Assembly (NCBI GenBank): GCA_037179385.1
Contig: CM074179.1
Coordinates: 4,898,001-4,962,000, forward strand
Source of the DNA: Holothuria scabra
Lineage: Eukaryota; Echinodermata; Holothuroidea; Aspidochirotida; Holothuriidae
Length of the DNA: 64,000 nucleotides
Direction: 5' to 3'
Below the pieces are notes generated by a model that had not been told where the DNA came from, did no database searches, and saw nothing but the letters and a program-made list of their open reading frames with translations. Position numbers and translations under genes: made by a program. How positions within the stretch are numbered: position 1 is the stretch's first letter; the number at the start of each line of letters is the position of its first letter. This document shows positions 49,501 through 61,729 of this stretch, piece after piece.

Positions 49501-51460
49501 TTGGCTATTCCCTTATTCCATGCCAGTAACATTCTCTGATCATCTCCCAGATGTTATCAGTGCATTTAGTAAAAGGAAATTCAAAATAACAGACAGAAAA
49601 TAAGTCAAAGACCGTTTTTTTTTTGGTGGAATAACAGGCAGTATCGGTGTAGTCACTCCTCTGAAAAACCTGGAAGGGGGCAGGGGAGGGACTGGGTGCA
49701 TATAAAGCCTATGGCAGTTTTGGATTGACATGAAGGAAACCTTGAATGTGGAGGTTGGGGAGTTGCAGGAGTTCATAAATTCTCTAGTCTTATGCATCTG
49801 CCTCTATTTTTAGCCCCTCACAAACACTCACTTTTCCGTTTTCTTGTGCAGTTGTGGCTGTCTCAGACGCTTTTGCGTCAGTTTAGTATTTTTGAGCCCT
49901 GCAATACATTACATAAATTTTCTGTCATAACTGTAAAATAACATGCCAGTCAGCAGTTATGTGAACACATAAAGGCTATAAAACGGGAGACTTGGCAGGT
50001 CAGCAGATCAGGGATGCCGCCAGGATCTGATGGTTGGAAGAGGGGGAGGGAGGCACATATTGTCATATGTCTATAGTAGAACATATACTATCTATACTGA
50101 CGTATGCAGGATTTTCGTTTGGGAGAGCTTGATCCCTGTCCTGGAGGAGGGGTCTAGTGTCCCCCTCCCATTGGAAACTTTTGACATTCAGGTACCCTCA
50201 GATGTAATGTGGTGCAACATTTAGCATCATTTAAAGTCAATTTTTGTTCCTCTTTTTCGGGTGTTCAATGGGCACTACTTATAGGTGTATCTTTTTCCAA
50301 ATTCTTTTTTACGGGCCATGGTTAAAGCTACCCCAATTTATTTTCTGAGGAGGACACACATGGATAGCCATCCTTGGGGAGAGGTTCAAGCGGAGGGTCC
50401 CCATCCCCTCTGGAAAATTTTCAAGTCAAATTCTAATAAAATCATAAGAGTCGGTACTTTAAATGCAGCATGGATTAGTTCAGCTCTGGACTTCAAGTCA
50501 TTAGTTAGGTCATGAGTTGAAATTGCATGTCATCCGAGCCTTCTCTGTTATGATGTTGGGTACTCTAGGCTGGATTCACCATTCATTGGAGGCAGAAGTC
50601 GTGAAAGTAGAAAAAGTTTGTGACCCGTCTGACCAACACGAACGAGCTTGATAGACAGTGGTGGATCCAGGGCTTCGATTACAGTCAGTGGAAGGCTGAG
50701 AATTGTACAAAGAGTAGCATCTAAGCTGAGCGTGACCATCATTGGAACGGATCGAAAATTTTTTTACCCCACAAAACCTACAAGATCACCAGAAATGGCG
50801 TCTTCAAGCCCTTTTGAATTGAATTTTTCTGATTAATTACACCTCACCAAACCCTTCAACATAAATGTCGCTCAAATAAGTTTTCAAGTACACTTATTTT
50901 ATTTGATCAATATATGATTGAGGGTCTTGTCCCAGCCGTGCATCCCCCCCTTTCCTCGAGGTGATGCCTATGTGCATGTAGCAGGAAACAATCCAATGCA
51001 TTTTGGGTTGTTTCAGTATTTTGCTGGACAATAATTAGGATTGAAAGGGATAGTCATATCTGCTTAGCCTAATACTCATGTTTGCCTACCCATGCAGGAA
51101 AATGCATGTATGTAGCTGGCTCAAACCCACTGCATTCAGATACCAGAACTAGATTTCAAGGAAGGATGTTTTAGTCACCTCAGTTGGAATTTCCATATTC
51201 ACAGAAAACCTTAGTATTTGGATTTTGAATGCAAACAACAAACTGGAAATGACAACAGAATTTTATTTTCTTAAGAAATATTTAATTTATTTTTCTAAAA
51301 GACAAACTGAAATACCCGTAAGACTTTCAACACACATAAAAAAGACCAATTCTCTCTGGACAGAACATGGCAAGGAATCAAGAACATTTGGCAGTCAATG
51401 GTACAAGTAGCACACACTTGATTATTGGGATGTTACTACTATGTGAATAATGTATCGTAT
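46538..51460. other. Mostly non-coding interval
   Basis: Apart from one possible micro-exon, nothing coding was recognised. It holds a GTGGCGTAGCTACGGG motif plus G-run at 47865-47894, AT-rich sequence at 48300-49150, and two repeat-end-like motifs (GCCGCCAGGATC near 50015, GTGGTGGATCCAGGG near 50660). The short open frames have no domain. Confidence 0.4.
46902..46940 (+). CDS. Possible 39-nt micro-exon
   Basis: A 39-nt segment lies between a good acceptor (TTTTTACATTTTCAG) and a good donor (TTCAG|GTAAGG). All three frames are open across it. No neighbouring exon was identified, so this could be chance. Confidence 0.25.
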
Positions 51461-53370
51461 AACAGAAAGACTTGAGTGTAATAAAAAAAAAAAAAAAAAA
51501 CAAACCCAACAACCATGTATAACATACAAATAGTTAAACCACAACACACAAAGGGTATCAAAAGTATTAACAAGAATATTTATTTCAACAAGATGGCATA
51601 GCTACGGGGAGGAGTGTGCCTTGTTCCCCATACTGGGAGCCCCCCTTTATCAAAAGGCGAAGGCTAAAAAGAAAAGATTCAGTTTCAAATGAGCCACAAA
51701 TAAAATATTTGACCCCTAAATGCAATACAGCTGGCTAAAAGAAGACTAACAACTTGCTCCTTCACACACTTAAAATATAGTACTGCTCCTCATGCTGACA
51801 AAAATTTACATTGGGTGGCCATCATAAAGTAACCATGTACTGTATACTCAGTTTTATGTGACTCCCCTCTATGTGTAAACTGATAAAACAAATTGCATCT
51901 TTACTTTCACAATGATGTTAAAATTAAGAGCAAGAAGTCTCTAAAACAGCAGCTGACATTAATTTTGAAATACCCTGATCATAGCAGCTGATAACACACA
52001 TTTTTCAAACAAATCTGTGGAATGCATCACTAATTACTATCTACACACTATGGTAAAAAGTTTCTTTCCACAATAATTTTGACATGGAATACAGAAAAGC
52101 TGGAAAGTTGAAAAGAATAAGTTCATTCTAGTAAAGAAATAAAACCATAGAAGATTTGTTAAATGTATTCATTTAATGCTTGATAGCATGTCCCAACGCA
52201 CTGATACCCCTTTTAAAATTTACTAACAGTAGTGTTGTCTCTTACTTCTTTCAGAAATGTGTACAATTTATTCCCTCACACAGAAGAATATTTTCATGAG
52301 GGTACACAAACTCATGAATACTACAAAGACAGTGAAGGCAAAGTTGTTTGTAGGGACAGAATTTGGAGAAAGGGTGTGGAGGCTATGTTTATCTATTCTG
52401 AGCATATTTCTGTCTTCACTACTTCAAGCCAATAAAAATATGCACAATCACAGAAGCTATAATTGTTTTGGGGTGGCAGGCAGTTAGGGTCCCACTCCCC
52501 CTCCTCCAAATCTGCCCTACAACTATGATAGAAAGACTGAAGTGCAATAACAAAAAATAAAACAAAAAACTAAAAAATTTACAATCTATAAAGACACAAT
52601 GGTATCAAAAGTAACAAGAATAGTAAGAATAGCTTGAGGGGGGCAGGGCTCTTGTGCCCCACACCAGGTGCCACCCTCAATCAAAAGTCAATGTGAAAAA
52701 CTTAGGATTCAATCTTGAAGGCAACGGAATGAAATAGTTTAGTCCAAGCTTCAATAAAGCTGGCATAAAGACTTAAAACTGCTCCTTTACAAACTTAAAA
52801 TATACAGTAATACCATATCTTATACTATGTAACTCTTCTCTACAAATACAAAAACAGTGATCAAACGAATTCAACATTGCTTTCACACTAATGTTAAAAT
52901 TAAGAGCAGTCTCTAATACAGCAGCTGACACTTATTTTGAAATACCCTGATCATAGCTGATGACATACATGTATGAACTTGTAATGTGATTTTCTCACAT
53001 AAACATGTGGAATTCATCTTTATTACAATTTTCACATTGGGTTAAAATATTCCCACCAAAATATTAATAGAATACACAAAAGCTTATTAGTTCAAAAAGT
53101 TCATTCTAGTACCAATATAAAATCCATACAAGCTTTGGTCAGTGTGTTCATTCAATACTTGATAAATAATTTTGTTTAATACTGGAGATAAATTGCACAT
53201 AGAACCAGTTGAGAAGACAATAGAGGAAACAGCCTTGGCTCTAAAAGAGGACAAGACCCTCTTTATGGTAGAATGATTATCTCTTACTTAATTCCAAATG
53301 TGTATAAAATTTTCCCTCACACAGAGGAGTAAGGGCCATCTATTGCATGCAATCTTTCCATGCAGTGTGT
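51461..53370. repeat. Diverged ~1.05-kb tandem duplication
   Basis: Unit 1 (about 51461-52526) and unit 2 (about 52527-53370) share many landmarks in order: AGAAAGACT, GGTATCAAAAGTA, ATGTTAAAATTAAGAGCA, CAGCAGCTGACA, TTTTGAAATACCCTGATCATAGC, and AAATGTGTA...TCCCTCACACAGA. Divergence is substantial, so the duplication is not recent. A retroelement-like A-run lies in each unit near its start. No coding capacity was seen. Confidence 0.75.
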
Positions 53371-53637
53371 ACACAAACACACATTGTGGGAAGGCGGAAA
53401 ACTTTAATGGAACTTCTTTATCAAATAAAAGTTAAGGAAACCTTTTGGACCAAATACCGACTTGTAACAGTGCATAGATGATTGTTCATTGCACTCATGA
53501 CTGATGTATGATTTCTGGGTTTTGGAAATGAACACCTGAATGCATGCCCAGCATATTCTTCACATATGCATAGAATTACTGACTACTATAATTTCATCCT
53601 TGCCCCTGACTCATATCAACAAAAGTACAACATATTA
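53371..53637. other. Downstream flank of the minus-strand gene
   Basis: No clear polyadenylation signal was identified. No other feature was seen. Confidence 0.35.
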
Positions 53638-54466
53638 TCAAAAATTTAAGACCTTTCTATATGATGGTATCCTTTGACATGATGAAGGTTGGCAAGATAC
53701 ACTCTTTTTGGATGGAGTAGAGTCAAGTTTGTACCTCTTCTTTTTCTCCTCCCATACTTCTTGCCACTTGGCTAAATTTTGTGACCTTGACTGGGGGGAC
53801 AAAAATTTGTATTTTTTGAAATAATGTTTCAGTAATTGGGAGTTCCTGAAAAAACTACTAGACTTTTCCTTTCTCATATGCTTCCACACATAATGACTTT
53901 CTGGGTTGCCCTTTGAAGGAATTTTAACCTTTTGTTTCTTTTTTTTTGTCCCTCTTTTTCAAAATACTAGTCATATTTGGTGTCTTCCTGAAATGCTTAT
54001 TTTCAATATTAATTTCTCTGGTAATAGCTGAGGCATGTTTTCCTAAATCAACTTTGTATTGAGAAAAATCTTTCCTCTCCTCATCCTGAATGCAGTCAAA
54101 TATGTAGGAAAAATTAACTATTGCACAACCAGAACGCAGTGCTTTAAACAATTGGTCTGGTAGGGGTTTGTTAGTGTTGACAGTACCCTGAGTGACTGCT
54201 ATGTAGCGTTCACTAGATAGCACTTTATCAGGAAGACTCTTCACAACTCTACCACCATTAGCAATGATCATTTCTCTCATGTTGGCATGAGTGAATGACT
54301 GTCCCTTGATATTGGGAACAATACCACACAAGACGAAAATGCAGTTTTGGAACACTTCATTGGACTTAACACCATTTTTGCTAAGATTTCTTTTTGTGTC
54401 TGATTTCAAGCCTCTCCACCATTTCTGGATGGTGTATGCAGCCATATGTAATTCCTTGTACCTCAT
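53638..54466 (-). CDS. IQ motif and BRCT domain, C-terminal part of the large gene (disrupted)
   Basis: The frame at 53924-54466 begins with an IQ-type helix (AAYTIQKWWRGLK), then a BRCT-like domain: CIFVLCGIVPNIKG, the glycine turn IANGGRVVKSLP, the strand RYIAVTQ, and the last helix IVNFSYIFDCIQDEERKDF ending at a Tyr. BRCT domains mediate protein contacts in DNA repair. A frameshift at the A8 run near 53935 leads to a final basic frame (53638-53889). Upstream, a one-base frameshift near 54467 separates this part from the transposase-like frame, whose reading would otherwise run straight into the IQ helix. It is probably one protein with 54469-57078. Confidence 0.6.
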
Positions 54467-54468
54467 GA

Positions 54469-57078
54469 AAAGCCTTGGATGCTAAAATGCTATCAGGAGA
54501 ACTAACATTATTCAGAATCTGGTAAGATATTTGCTTGTACATATTACTCAATATAGATAAGATTGCATCATCATTTGAATGACCACCACCTCTTGTTGTG
54601 TGCTGATAAAAGTACCTGTTGTGATCATAGTTTGCGTGTTCCCCTGCCTCTGCTTAGAACCTTGCTAATGAAAATGGTAGCGATCTCATGAGAACAGCTC
54701 CAAAATCAACAAATTTAAGCATATATGGTGTCAACTCATTTGCTGTGTACCTTAGAACAAAGAGTTGATAGAAGGACTCTGCATGCAACTCGTACTGGAA
54801 TATATCATTTTGAGAGTAACCCCACACATAATCAGATGGATCAAGTGAACCAGATTTTCTCCCCTCAATTAGGGTCGGTTTTGGATCCTTCTTTAGAATT
54901 AAAATCATTTCATAAAAATGGTACCAGATCTGACTTACTAACTCAAATGCTGTATAACACTTTTCAAGTTTCAGTTTTGTGACAACATTTCTAGGCAATG
55001 TATTTTGGTACGTCCTGTGCTCACACACTCCCTTCAAAACATGAGGAAATTTTTCTTTCATACCCTCTGGTGGCGGAGAAATGATAGTCACAGCATGTTC
55101 TTTGTTTAACTTGATAGGTTTCACTGTTCCATTTTTCTCCAAGTGAATCTCAAAGTTACCTTGTCTTACCCCTCTTAGATTAATATTGGTGACAAGTGTG
55201 GAAATTCTTTCCTTAGCACTACACGTGCCCATGTTCCTTTCGGAGACAATGTTCTCTACCTCAAGGGACAACAACTTTTCAACAGAGCGAGCTACACCAT
55301 GAAGCAGGCACATCACAACATGATCAGTTGTAATCCTCTTAATTATGGCATTTGGATGCTCCCTTGTGATTTCTAGATTGAGACTCAGCCTACATTTATC
55401 TTCCCCTACATCACCTTTACTTTGTTTGGAACGCTTGCTATAAATACACCACCCTTCATCTGAAGAAGGGCTAAGCCCAAACTCTCCATCATCTAGCATC
55501 TTCCCTAAAAACATTTCGTCACCGGTCAAAAAAAAATTCATCTTCGGACCTTCTAGAAATGAAGTTATTCAACCAATCTGATGAATTATACCCCAAGTTA
55601 AGTTCCAAATTTTCACGAGAGTCTTTCTCATAAAACATTGCTACAGGATAGACTCCCTTTGGAGTTTGAAAAAGATTTCCATGAAGAGCTGACTCATTAT
55701 TAAGGACACTAGCAATAACAATAAATATAGCAATAGCAATAAATGTAGACTGACGACCACCAATTTCTCTTCCATCCCCATAAACCCTCCAGTACATTTT
55801 TCCATTGTTCCAATAATTCACAAACGATAATAGTTCAACAAGTCTCTCTGGCAGAATTCGCCACCCAGAAAATGTCCTACACGGTGCTAATATAGATTTG
55901 AACTCGCTATCATACAGCTTCTTTTGTTTTCTTTCCTCCCTCTGTGATGGGATGTGACTAGGTATTTTTTTTCTAAGCTGTTCCATTAGCCTTGTACCTG
56001 AAAAATTTTCCTCTATTTGAATAACATCTTGTGGGGTTAGGGATTGACCTTTAATTTCTTCCAATAGGTTTTGAAATTGACCTTTTTTGTTTGATGAGGG
56101 TGCAGTATTTGACAAAATTTTTAGCACATCTTCTTTGTTCAATTTGTGTTGTCTCTTTGATGAAGGTTTGATATTTTGTGCTATGGCTTCTACCATTTCT
56201 TCATGCTGATCTGATTCAGCAGCCTCTTGAAAGAGTAACTGTAACTTCCGCTTGACTGATGGAACCTTAGCATTTTTGGAAGGTTTAATAGAGGGCATAT
56301 TCTTGCGAGTAGAAGCTGTTGGAGTTATGACATTATCAAAACTAGAAGACACAAAGGCATGAAGTTCATCCATAAATGATTTTATGCTGTCCTTCCACCA
56401 ACCCAATTTGTCACTCAGCAGATCAATCAACACAGAGTATTTAATGTAAGTTCGTTTTCTTTGCAGTTGTGTGAACTTGAAGCTTTCATCAATGGCATAA
56501 CCCTTTTTTTTAAGTCGTTTGTCTATTGACACATAACCCTCCTTTTCTATGTGTTTCTTCATGCCTGCTGCTGAGAAGGCACTTTTACAGCCTAGCCAAA
56601 GCTGTCCATCTTCTATCAAGTAAGGTACTAGAGTGCTACACAAATTAACTTCACCCTCCCTCATATTTGAGTACTTTAAATTCGAATTATTTGATTTTGT
56701 TGCAACTCTCATTTGAGGTTTTTTGTCAATATTCAACTGTCCTTTGTTACCTGAACTTGCCACATTCTTTACAAACTTATCTTCTTTAACAGTCAGTTTC
56801 TCTTTTTTCACTGTCATCTCTGTTTGAATAGGATGTGACAGTTTCTCTTGACTTACAATGTTATTTGCATCACTACCCATATTTCTTGTAACACTATCAC
56901 TCTCTGTGACAGGCAGATCATCCTCAGTAACAGGTTCTCGAGAAGGTGAATGAGTGTTTTTTTGCCCAAATTTAAGTGGCTTGTCTTTTTCCTCTTTTTT
57001 TCCTGATGAAACCTTCACAGACAGTGTACTACCTAGATCTTGGGATCTAGCATTATGGCTTCCCTTAACAATATCAGC
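54469..57078 (-). CDS. Putative RNase-H-fold transposase core (disrupted)
   Basis: From a Lys/Ser-rich disordered start (about 57018-56650) the frame goes through a possible DNA-binding region (QLWLGCKSAFSAAGMKKHIE; LQRKRTYIKYSVLIDLL) to motifs that resemble a DDE-type core: YGDGREIGGRQSTF (near 55774), FLTGDEMFLGKMLDDGEFGL (near 55515), a C-x2-H helix CLLHGVARSVEKLL (near 55305), and GEHANYDHNRYFYQHTTR (near 54635), where Glu could be the last acid. The T9 run near 55530 shifts the frame between the first two motifs, and an in-frame TAA (54654-54656) stands just before the last motif. The family is not named with certainty; a D-D-CxxH-E layout occurs in several eukaryotic cut-and-paste superfamilies. 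Catalysis is not established. Confidence 0.5.
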
Positions 57079-58184
57079 CTAAGTGATTTCAATTTGGGGC
57101 GAAGAGCTGGTTGGTTGAGAAAAATCTAGTGGTTCTGATTCTTTTGGCAAAGACATACCAAGTTCACCAGGCTGGACATGAGATACTTTTGTGATTATGG
57201 CAGGTTCTTCTGTTGAACATGAGACGGTAGCATTCAGACTGGGACTATTACTAACTACTACTAAATGCCGCCTTGGTATGTCAATGACAGAGCGCTTGTC
57301 TCCATACCCATACTTATACACTAAGTAAGCTACCCCCTTGCATGCTTCTGAACTAGTTGTATAAACTCTTTCTGTAAACACTACTGTGCCCATCATGGCC
57401 CCTGCAAAGGTAGGGAACACAGTTAAAGGAGCAGCATGATCTTTGGCTAAGCTGTCTACAACAATAAATCCACCACTATTTTGTACAATACAAAAGAAAT
57501 GTCCTGGAGTCATGACTACACTACCTGTGAGAAAAAACTGTGATAAATGCACCCTTATTTCTTCAGAAATTTGCAGAGGGGGGTTCTGAATGTTTTTGGA
57601 ATGCTTTGAAAGTGGTACCTCAATACATAGAAAGTCTGGTAATACTATGGAACAAATATCCTGTCTATATGCTGTGCTGGAACAGCCCTTAAGAACATTT
57701 CTAGCAGCAATGCTAATGTCATGTTCAATTGCTCTTCCAATACGACCATTGGATACTTCATTGGCTTCAAAAGATAAGAGTAATTTGACCCATGGTAAAG
57801 TTTTCAACAGGCATGTAAAAAGATTGGTGACTGATGGGGAACACCTTACAGCCAGTTTTGAGTGGCAACTGTTCCATTAAAGCACTAAGACCAACAATAA
57901 GCTGATCCTGACCTTTACCTCTAGGTTTATAAGCATCACCCAGATTTGTTTCAAGCCAGTCCCATACTACATCTCTCATGCCACATGTTAGGACATGACC
58001 ACGTCCTCTTGATCTGCAAATATGTAACAGTTCTCGAACTAAAGTGCTATGACTAAAATGATCAAAAGCATAATCGAATCTGTACATTGAAAAATAAAAT
58101 AGCTCAATCAAAGTATCGACTGCACAGGATCACCATGCTTATGCTCTTGGCATCGAACTCCATTTTCAAAATAGCTTATAACTA
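57079..58184 (-). CDS. Papain-fold / USP-like cysteine protease domain (disrupted)
   Basis: A putative exon starts at acceptor CATGTCAG (58185-58187 side) in phase 1. The protease triad can be traced: Cys in SCAVDTLIELFYF (near 58125), a GQDQ-type helix GKGQDQLIVGLSALMEQL, His in TPGHFFCIVQN (near 57500), and Asp in FIVVDSL (near 57455). The His-to-Asp spacing resembles ubiquitin-specific or related transposon proteases. Frameshifts lie near 58130 and 57800, and a TAG at 57079-57081 separates it from the transposase-like part in the same frame, so the two would be one polypeptide without the stop. Confidence 0.5.
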
Positions 58185-58187
58185 CTG

Positions 58188-58545
58188 ACATGGTAGAAAT
58201 AACACAAAGGCATAACATAAATAACTGTAAAGGGCAATTAAAAGCATTAAACTAGACTAAGAGGATACCAACAGGTAAGGTGTAAACATGTCATGTTTTA
58301 AATTGCCCTCTACAGTTAATGTGGAATTTTCAGTTGGCGTCACGGCCAACTGCATATCTTTGTATCGCTGAAGCACCATGAGTAATTGCATTATTTTGCT
58401 TGCATGTGAGCAATGATTGCCATGCCATGTCCACCATGCAGTGCAAAGCAATAATATTTGACATGTGCCATGCTTTTGTGGAGAAACAGTGACTCTGAAC
58501 TGTAACCAAATTTTCATACAGCTCATAATGGATGTAATACCTCAC
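58188..58545 (-). other. Probable short intron between exons
   Basis: Lies between the strong donor GAGAG|GTGAGG (58541-58546) and the acceptor near 58185. Its open frames show no domain. Confidence 0.45.
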
Positions 58546-59264
58546 CTCTCCTTGCTCGATTTAAACAGTAGGTGGAGAAGAGACATACTTCAAGAGTGAT
58601 TGCCTGTACTTATTACCCAGAATCAAATTTTGCCTACATATAGCAGTCTTAACAACAACACTGACTTGGCAAAACTTATTGACAATAAAAACAACTTCTG
58701 TAGTGAACATGAAATGCTCTCCTCTTTTGAGCAAATCCCACTCCTTCCCAAGTAGCTCATCCAGCTGGCACAGGTTTCCATCAGTGAGTCTCAGCACTAA
58801 TGATGACTTGTCAGGAAAAATATGACCTAACAAATTCTCCAGTTCAATATCAGCAAACCCTAGACTGCTTGTTTTGCGATGGCACTTCGATACTAGGGCA
58901 TGCCTTACAGTTGTTTTCAAAACTGATCGCACCTGCTCTTTCCGAACAGCCATCTGTACTTGCGTGTTGGCTCTGGCTAAGTTCATCATTTGAGTGTAGG
59001 CATCAGCCTGAAGTTCTTTCAACAGGCGATTGTTATTCCTACTCAACTTCACATTGGTCCCAAGCAGTCTTACCATTGGTAGGGTAATAGTTGTTTCTCT
59101 GTCAATAGTGTCTTTGTTAACTAAGTACCCCTTGGCAAACGTCTTGTTGTTCGTTACAAATATCGCTTTCAAGGCTAAAATAAAGTGACTACTCTCCTCA
59201 ACAGCAGTACAACCACACTGCAGTAACGTCCCATCTTTTGAGCAACCAGTGAATATGTTCATCT
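58546..59264 (-). CDS. Large internal exon, function unknown
   Basis: Starts at acceptor TTATTTCTGCAG (phase 1) and stays open for 233 codons from ATG 59262 to a TAA at 58561-58563, only 15 nt before a consensus donor. I do not recognise a domain. The protein begins with a beta-type stretch (LLQCGCTAVEESSHFILALK) and continues with a basic helical region (RLLKELQADAYTQMMNLARA, RKEQVRSVLKTTVRHAL). A one-base insertion before the stop would bring the exon into phase 1 at the donor, matching all other introns of this gene. Confidence 0.55.
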
Positions 59265-60539
59265 CTGCAGAAATAAAAATATGACCATAATTTACAGTAT
59301 TGTACTAACATTTTCACTATATATTTTTGTTTTGTCTTTCTTCCATTATGCTCTGGTTGCATATGAAGTATATAAGATACCTTATTTCATAGGCTTTCCA
59401 AAGTTTTGAAATTTCTGGTCATGCTGTGATGCAGGATCCTTGCACCAAGTAAGATTATCCACACTTTGTCTGCATATTCTACCTATAATTTTTATTGCCT
59501 AGAGCAGTCTGCATTAAAAAAGAAAAAACTACTTTAAAATGTAAACTAGAAAGCCAAAAGGCTTAGTGATTCCTTGCCGCCAGAAATGTCCTTTTTTTTT
59601 AAATTTTTTGTGTTCCATAAATTTCTGTGTTCCATAAATTTCTGTCTTTACAATGAAGGCACATAAATAACATAACATCAAGAATTCATAACATACCTGT
59701 ACTGTAGATCAAAACCAAATACCCAAAATGACCTTCCATGACCTACACCCAACACAACAGGGATAAGTCATTCACATGTTCAGTATGATATGCATGACAT
59801 TTCCATGCCTGATATAAAAGATGCCAACTTTCCAATATAGCTTCTACTATTTTTTACGTTAAAAAATGCATTTGGACATCAAAAGTGCATTCTCTTCAAA
59901 CATTTATGTTAAAACAAAACAGGTTACAAAACCACTTAAAAGTGCAAGTTAGCCAACTTACATTATTCGGTATGCTAGGCCTTGCGTTAGTTACTCTTAC
60001 AGCTGGCCTAATGATAGGCTACACAGCAATTTTTTTGTTTTGCTGAGAGTTTGTCTGTGGGCACCCTCCTCCCTTGAAAAATTCTTAGCCATGTCCTAGC
60101 CAACACTGTGTGAAAAAGTGGCATCTAAACTCTTTTCCTGAAGTACCGTAAAGTATTTCCTCGGAAAGTTTGCCCCCTGTATTGTCTTCTTCTTTGGTCA
60201 AAATCACATCTCACCTACCCTAAAGGAATATGTACCTTAAATGTCCTTTGAGAAAATTGGAAATCAATGGGAGGATGAGAGGGCATGGTCACCCATCTCC
60301 CCATACCGGTGACACTGAGGAATGGTGTGTAAACTGTGGTAATTGCAAGGGAAGCAGGCTGACACTTTTGTAAACTGTTGTAAAACCCACTACCTTTGAA
60401 TAATCTGAATGAGTATAAAAATAAAACAGAGCAGAAGAGTGAAGTGCGCAAAGGAGGGTGACGCTGCTGCAGAATGTTAGGGGCACGAGCTTCAGATTTT
60501 GGGATTCGCTACAATAAGCATTATGTTTATTACACATAC
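59265..60539 (-). other. Intron (1275 nt)
   Basis: GT-AG, phase 1 on both sides. It holds a perfect 17-bp tandem duplication (TGTTCCATAAATTTCTG) at 59611-59644. Confidence 0.5.
59611..59644. repeat. 17-bp unit in two perfect tandem copies
   Basis: TGTTCCATAAATTTCTG occurs twice, end to end, without a mismatch. Confidence 0.9.
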
Positions 60540-60644
60540 CTTCAGCTTGTGTGGAAAAACTTGAGGAGGAGGACGGATACAGAGCATCCGATACTTTGCA
60601 GTTGTTTGTTGGGTTTGACAATATGTCCTGGCTGAAGTCAATGT
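60540..60644 (-). CDS. Small Ser-rich exon (35 codons)
   Basis: 105 nt between acceptor CTTTTGGTCACAG and donor GCTGAAG|GTATGT, phase 1 on both sides. It encodes an acidic start (DIDFSQDILS) and a Ser-rich end (YPSSSSSFSTQAEG). It is open in the frame that the flanking exons require. No domain; probably a linker. Confidence 0.55.
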
Positions 60645-61639
60645 CTGTGACCAAAAGCATAAAAAATACCAGTAAATATATATAAATAAAGCATCATCAG
60701 ACAGCTGTGTATGACATCTGTATGCAGAATCCATCAAAAAAGGAGAAATGTTACTGCACCCTCAAGCCATCAACTGAGAAGACAGCATTACACTAACAGA
60801 AATGCCATGAGCCCCTAAGTGGCTCATACAGTAGTCAGATCAAACAATAGGACACCTTTACTATAGACGAATCCGATTAGCGCTTGTTTATAGTGACTGT
60901 AGGTCCCCATTAATGGGGTCCATCAGCCTAAAATCGTCTTTATTTATTGTTTACATGAATTACAAACTCTCATATTTAGTGAAATTGGAGAATTAAAGAT
61001 ATAAATTAGTGTATAACCATCCATGACTGAGGTAAGCAAGGAAATCGAAAGATTTAAAGGTGACAGACACCAGTTACAGCCGGCTGAAATTAGACCATCA
61101 TTTGCTGTCCTGATTCGTGTATAGCAAATCTACTGTATATGTGTCATTCTCCAATGGATGCTTAAAGTATAATTTTAATAGACCTGTTTCCAAATAGCAA
61201 AAACAAAGGATTATGGGATAGAGTTTTGGTGAGTGTTGGTGTGTGTGTCTTTGTTGTCAATGGCATTTTACTGTGGTGAAAAATAAACACAACAAAACTC
61301 TATCCAACAATCCATTGTAACTGCTATTTGGAAAAAGTCTATGACAGAAACCTTTAATTTTATACAGACTGTAGTGTTATTGTTGCTAAAACACAATCTT
61401 GAAATGACAACATACATACATGGTATAGATAAAGTTCACACATTTACGACATAGCAAAGGACACTACGTGCTCAGCATAAGCAATGGAGTAGGGAACACA
61501 AGCCAGTGAGCCATGACTGGAAAAAAGGCCAGGTATGGTCCGACTTAACCAACTGGTTACAAACTGCAGCAGTTAAACCCCATTGCAGCTCCCTGAACTC
61601 ACTTACAAAGCACACCAAATTGTTAAATAAAGGACCTAC
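60645..61639 (-). other. Intron (995 nt) with a MITE
   Basis: GT-AG, phase 1. It contains the 159-bp MITE at 61181-61339 and the GACTTAACCAACTGG interspersed repeat at 61500-61590. Confidence 0.5.
61181..61339. mobile_element. Short MITE with TA target duplication
   Basis: Inverted ends GACCTGTTTCCAAATAGC and, on the other strand, GACTTTTTCCAAATAGC extend for about 48 bp to GGATAGAGTTTTG with mismatches. TA flanks both sides (61179-61180, 61340-61341), as in Tc1/mariner-type elements. No coding capacity. Confidence 0.7.
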
Positions 61640-61729
61640 CAGCTTGTGATGCAGGCACATCATGCCTGGAAGCTTTCACTTCCCGTCTTTTTGCATTTAC
61701 AGGTCTTTTCTTTGACTTGACCGGTGGAT
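61640..61729 (-). CDS. Small basic exon (30 codons), likely nuclear signal
   Basis: 90 nt between acceptor TTTTGTCATAG and donor CAAGCTG|GTAGGT, phase 1 on both sides. KSKKRPVNAKRREVKASR looks like a bipartite nuclear localisation signal. No other domain. Confidence 0.55.

Noticed and set aside
56400..56650. Possible KilA-N/Bro-N-type DNA-binding domain before the transposase-like core
   Set aside because: A few residues (RTYIKYSVL) recall such domains, but the match is too weak to call without a profile search.
58257..58545. Overlapping minus-strand frames in the interval after exon 58546-59264
   Set aside because: They lie between a strong donor and an acceptor and encode no recognisable protein, so the intron reading is better.
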